A stretch of 18,845 bases of DNA from Spirogloea muscicola. Its lineage: Eukaryota > Streptophyta > Zygnematophyceae > Spirogloeales > Spirogloeaceae. The stretch spans positions 421,686 to 440,530 of the forward strand of contig WELB01000037.1 in assembly GCA_009602725.1 (NCBI GenBank). The letters run 5' to 3'. Numbering within the stretch: the first letter of the stretch is position 1; every line of letters begins with the position of its first letter. Under the pieces are notes generated by a model. It was not told where the DNA came from. It worked only from the letters and a program-made list of their open reading frames with translations, and did no database searches. The position numbers and the translations under genes are program-made. Positions 15,360 through 18,845 of this stretch are shown in pieces.

Positions 15360-17742
15360 GTCGCGGCGCGTCGGCGCCGCGCCGGCAGGCGGAAAAAGCG
15401 GCGCAGCCGCCGCAGCCGGCGCCCTGCCGGCCGTCGGCGCGGGCGTTCGCGCCGGCCACGGTGGCCAACCTCGGCCCGGGCTTTGACTTCCTCGGCTGCG
15501 CCATCGAGGGCGCCGGCGATTTCGTCACCGCTGAGGTCTCCCGCCCCTCCCTGCCCTTCTCTGGATGGCACTCCCACCTGCATCGTCCTTGGACCGAGCC
15601 ATCAGTGTCGGGGGGTATTGGCAGCCATTGTCACCTAGAGGTGTCAGTCTACTTAGCATTAGCGTAAGACTTGGGTTCGATTTGAACGTATTAACGAAGG
15701 TCTCGATTCTGTGACATCATTACTGTCCGTCTGCTGGCGCCATTGGGTGCGGTGCGGCTCGTCTGAGCTGTACAGCTCAGGAATCGTGCTCAGTACGTAA
15801 GAGTAGTTAGAATACGAGTCATTCTGTTTCAATAACGGGTCTGGCCTGTTGCACAGACACGGGTGGCTCGGCCTTCGGCGGGGCGCCACAGCAAGCTCGA
15901 CGAAGTCGCCTGAGGGTGCGCTCCAGAAGCTTGGTGGAATCTTTGCCTTGAAGGGGAGGGCTAGACCTGTGCAGCTTCCAGGCCCAACCGGGTGCTGCTC
16001 CTGGGCTCAGGCGCGTCAGGAGCAGCGACAGGCCAAAGGCTGCTGGGACGTCGGTAGCGTCGGTGACGCCACGCCGAAGCTGGTCAAGCTGCCCTGATGG
16101 CCCCCGTGTTGGACGTACATTAAGGGTCAGGCCAACTGAGCGATGAGATTTGATAGTAGGGGTCTAGAGGATCAGTCTAGAGTCCTGAGGCTCGTGAGTG
16201 TGCGATTGGTTAGGTCAGCGAGGAAGTGGCGCCTGGCGAGGTGAGGATTGCGGGCATCACGGGCGACGGCGGGCGGCTGAGCACAGTGGCTGGCACCAAC
16301 TGTGTCGGCATCGCCGCCAAGGCGACGCTGGAGCTCCTTGGAACCGCCTCTGTGGGCCTCGACCTCACGTTGCACAAGGGCCTGCCGCTCGGCAGCGGCC
16401 TGGGGTCCAGCGCAGCGAGCGCCGCCGCCGCGGCAGTGGCAGTGAGCACTGCCTCCCACCTCTGTTCCCTCTCCCATGTCAATAACTCTTTTGATTGTCC
16501 AGTAGATTGGTATCAATGATCTCTTAAGAGAGCCTCATGTGATTCTGAACGACTGCTCTCCTTGTTGTAGTCTCAGACTTATGCAGAATGCCGCTGCATG
16601 GTGCTTCCTTCTCAGCGAGCTGCTGCCTTGGCTGTACGAGCTACTTCTAGTACTCCTGACTGAAGTATGGTACTCACTTGAGATACTCCCATCCTCACTG
16701 CAGGTGAACGCCATCTTCGGGTCGCCGTTGACCAAGGCGCAGCTCGTCCATGCGGGCCTGGTGTCGGAGGCCACGGTCAGTGGCTACCACGCTGACAATG
16801 TCGCCCCGTCCATCTTGGGTGGGTTTGTTCTGATCCGTAGCTACGACCCTCTGGAGCTCATCCAGCTACCTTATCCCGCCGGCTGTGACCTATTCTTCGT
16901 GGTTGTAAGCCCGGCTTTTGAGGCGCCTACCAAGGAGATGCGCGCCGTGCTTCCCAAGGAGGTCAGTGGCTCGTTGACAGCGTCGCACTTATCATCAAGA
17001 CGTTCAAATGCACCACCGTGCTAGTAGCTCACTCCTTCAACCACCGACCTTGTCCAGATCAATCGAGCTTTTGCTAACCATGCTTCACATTACGAAGTGA
17101 CTCTTGAAGCCCTTTGCCTTCTGAGCACTTCCTTTGCTCCCAACAGATTAGCATGAGGGCTCACATTGCGAACTGCAGCCAGGCAGCTTCCCTTGTTACA
17201 GCGATCCTCACTGGCAATGCTTCTCTCCTTGGCTCTGCACTCGGTAAGCATGGCCTATTTGCTGGCATGCTATGCTTGCACCAGATATTTATCCTGGTGG
17301 CGTGCAGGCACTTAACAGTCGGCCCCTCAAATCTTCCCAGGGCACTTGCCTTTGATTGGCTGGTCAAAGTCTGAGTCCTGCTGGGTCAGACTCAGTGAAC
17401 CTGTAGCACCCCTTGCCAGGGCATTGCTCTGCTGTCTGTGATTGTTTCCACGAAATCTTAAAGTAAATTCATTGCTGTGCAGCGTCTGACACAATAGTGG
17501 AGCCGCGGAGGGGCCCCTTGATCCCGGGGATGTCTGCGGTCAAGGTTGCAGCCATGGCAAGTGGAGCATACGGCTGCACCATCAGCGGCGCTGGCCCGAC
17601 GGCCGTCGCCATCACGGACAGCCTAGAGAGTGGAGAGAGGATTGGTAATTGCATGGTGAATGCCTTCCAGGAGTGCGGGAAGCTCCAAGCACAAATGTCG
17701 GTTCAAAGACTCGACAGAACTGGAGCACGACTTGTGGATTAA
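15242..17742 (+). CDS. HSK: Homoserine kinase, five exons
   Basis: Phosphorylates homoserine with ATP to O-phosphohomoserine, the branch-point substrate for threonine and methionine in plants, in the plastid. Exons: 15242-15535, 16214-16441, 16704-16961, 17147-17243, 17483-17742, joining to about 378 residues (plant enzymes are near 370). An Ala/Arg/Pro-rich N-terminus fits a transit peptide. GHMP-kinase motif 1 is AFAPATVANLGPGFDF. The ATP loop is LPLGSGLGSSAASAAAAA at the end of exon 2. Substrate-region blocks are VSGYHADNVAPSILGGF and SPAFEAPTKEMRAVLP in exon 3, and motif 3 is YGCTISGAGPTAVAI in exon 5. Introns have AG acceptors and mostly good donors (GTGAGC, GTCAGT, GTAAGC). Intron 1 uses a weak GTCTCC. 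Start choice is uncertain: the ATG region is duplicated and contains an N. No stop or frameshift is seen in the mature enzyme. Confidence 0.92.
15994..16026 (+). repeat. Perfect 10-bp stem-loop in homoserine kinase intron 1
   Basis: GCTGCTCCTG (15994-16003) and CAGGAGCAGC (16017-16026) are exact inverted repeats around a 13-nt loop. A 14-bp palindrome (gagctgtacagctc) lies at about 15765-15778 in the same intron. Function unknown. Confidence 0.7.
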
Positions 17743-18480
17743 GTGATTTTGTCTGATGCTCTACTATTGCGAAATTTACATTAACCAGCAGCTGCGCAAT
17801 ATGTATGGTAAGGGTTTCTTGTGGCCACGAGGTCTTAAGCATGTAGAGGTGACAACAGCAACGTACAGGCAAAATGTCATCAATCAGGTTGCATTATCCA
17901 GATTGCCGGGGTGGGCAAGGGTATGCGTTTGATTGAAACAGGTGTACCCCTGAGCCAACCTCCCTGGCCTGAACATGTCAGACAAGAAGTGTGGGAGCGT
18001 GCATTGCAGCTAGTGAAGGGTCAGGTTGCTCATCAGTGCTCCTCCTTTTGTGCTTTAAGTCCCTTGGGCTCTTGACCTGCATTCCACCAAGTCTTTGCCA
18101 CTTGGATTGTATGCGGACAGCTAGAGCAAGTCCGTGCTCCCTATCATTGGTCTGATGGTAGCTGCTGGAAAGACATCAAGTAGTGCTGAATAAGTTTCTG
18201 CCAGGCACTCTACTGAAGTATCTCACACACAAAGTCCACATCCTCGTCTCCTTGGATTATCGCATGCCGTCGATGGTTGCCATGAGCTTGCAGTCCTTCA
18301 GAATACGCACTTTGAGTCTATCAGCCTATTTGCTGACGGGGAAAGACCTCGGTCAACATTCAGTAGTGTGGAGGCTTTCGCCTACACGAGGAGCGGCAGT
18401 GGGCGGCTGAGAGAGTGAGAGGGTAGACGACTGCAGGAGCCTACAGCCGGTTTCCACCTCGGAGCTAACACCTCTCGCCA
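17743..18480. other. Homoserine kinase 3' flank, no identified gene
   Basis: The first part must hold the 3' UTR and poly(A) site, but no signal can be chosen with confidence. The remainder has only short frames without recognisable domains. Confidence 0.4.
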
Positions 18481-18590
18481 CTTTATGTAGTGACCCGTGG
18501 CTATTGAGCGGGTCAATCTGCTGCTGTGGGTGATGTACGTCATCAGATGTGCTTGCCTATGTACTTGGCCAATTTGGCCTTCGTTTGGTC
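18481..18590 (+). mobile_element. 3' end of RLE retrotransposon (copy D)
   Basis: It starts with the codons for LYVVTRGY and a TGA at 18504-18506. The 3' UTR follows, with gagcgggtcaatctgctg, the agatgtgcttgcct box and a GGCCAATTTGGCC stem at the end. It resembles copy B more than A or C. Upstream coding similarity is lost, so only about 110 bp of the element remain. Confidence 0.65.
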
Positions 18591-18845
18591 CAGATTCAAG
18601 AAGACTTCTCTCGCCCTCGAGACTGGCAGAGTTTCTGGGGAAAGAGAGGAAGCACTCTGGCAAACGGCCCCCAGGGCTGAGCGTCGAGGCGTGGCACATC
18701 GCCCATGTCGTGGCAGCGGGCGGCTGCAGCTGGAGCACGCAGCGCCCACGGCGAGGGCCCAGCGCCTGCCGCTGGGGACCGGAGCCGACGGGGCCGGAGC
18801 GGGGGGGACTACTGGGGGAAGGGGAGGCGCGCTCAGGGCGGGGGG
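18591..18845. other. GC-rich end with G-tracts
   Basis: GC content rises sharply, and from about 18793 there are at least five runs of four or more G on the plus strand. This resembles the 5' regions of the genes elsewhere in the window, so a gene may start beyond the edge. No coding call is possible. Confidence 0.35.

Noticed and set aside
15143-15583. Minus-strand frames opposite homoserine kinase exon 1
   Set aside because: They are shadows of a GC-rich exon whose plus-strand product is clearly homoserine kinase.
1-18845. CRISPR array, bacterial operon or phage element
   Set aside because: Spliced genes, a nuclear tRNA-Ala(AGC) and non-LTR elements indicate a eukaryotic nucleus, and no regularly spaced repeats were seen.

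Overview
The window looks like nuclear DNA of a green-lineage (Viridiplantae) eukaryote, most likely a streptophyte green alga. Two spliced nuclear genes are plant-like: a homoserine kinase and a DHHC protein S-acyltransferase whose cysteine-rich core resembles the plant PAT13/14 type. A captured mitochondrial fragment carries sdh4, nad4L, rps12-rps7, tatC/mttB and plant-type mitochondrial tRNA relics. The mitochondrial sdh4 is the main reason for favouring streptophytes. The exact species cannot be read from the sequence.

Layout. Positions 1-3670 are a nest of broken non-LTR retrotransposon copies whose ORFs end in a CCHC zinc knuckle plus a restriction-like endonuclease (RLE). A mitochondrial insert (NUMT, about 1032-2612) splits one of these ORFs. 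From 3690 to 6660 a GC-rich block with a G-run and a targeting-peptide-like reading frame is followed by a lower-GC stretch. That stretch has several exon-like pieces I cannot identify. A 5'-truncated copy of the same retroelement follows at 6668-7212. From 7210 to 9345 come unidentified sequence and further retroelement tails. Positions 9346-12891 are gene-poor. The S-acyltransferase runs on the minus strand from 13821 to 12892, with only its first three exons visible. It shares a GC-rich, promoter-like gap with a short divergent plus-strand reading frame at 14026, which abuts a retroelement-tail fragment.

A nuclear tRNA-Ala(AGC) gene sits on the minus strand at 15032-15104, followed downstream by three tandem copies of its 3' end and terminator. 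The homoserine kinase gene diverges from it, with five exons between 15242 and 17742. It appears intact apart from uncertainty at its N-terminus, where a 59-bp tandem duplication contains an N. After it come about 700 bp without a recognisable gene, one more retroelement tail at 18481-18590, and a very GC-rich end.

The only genes with a clear job are homoserine kinase (plastid threonine synthesis), the S-acyltransferase (membrane protein palmitoylation) and tRNA-Ala. They are unrelated neighbours, not a pathway cluster. The most unusual content is the mobile DNA. It includes an organelle insert inside a retrotransposon ORF, small stem-loops that recur in the retroelement 3' tails with some base changes that keep pairing, a near-perfect 21-bp hairpin in an S-acyltransferase intron, and the multiplied Pol III terminators.
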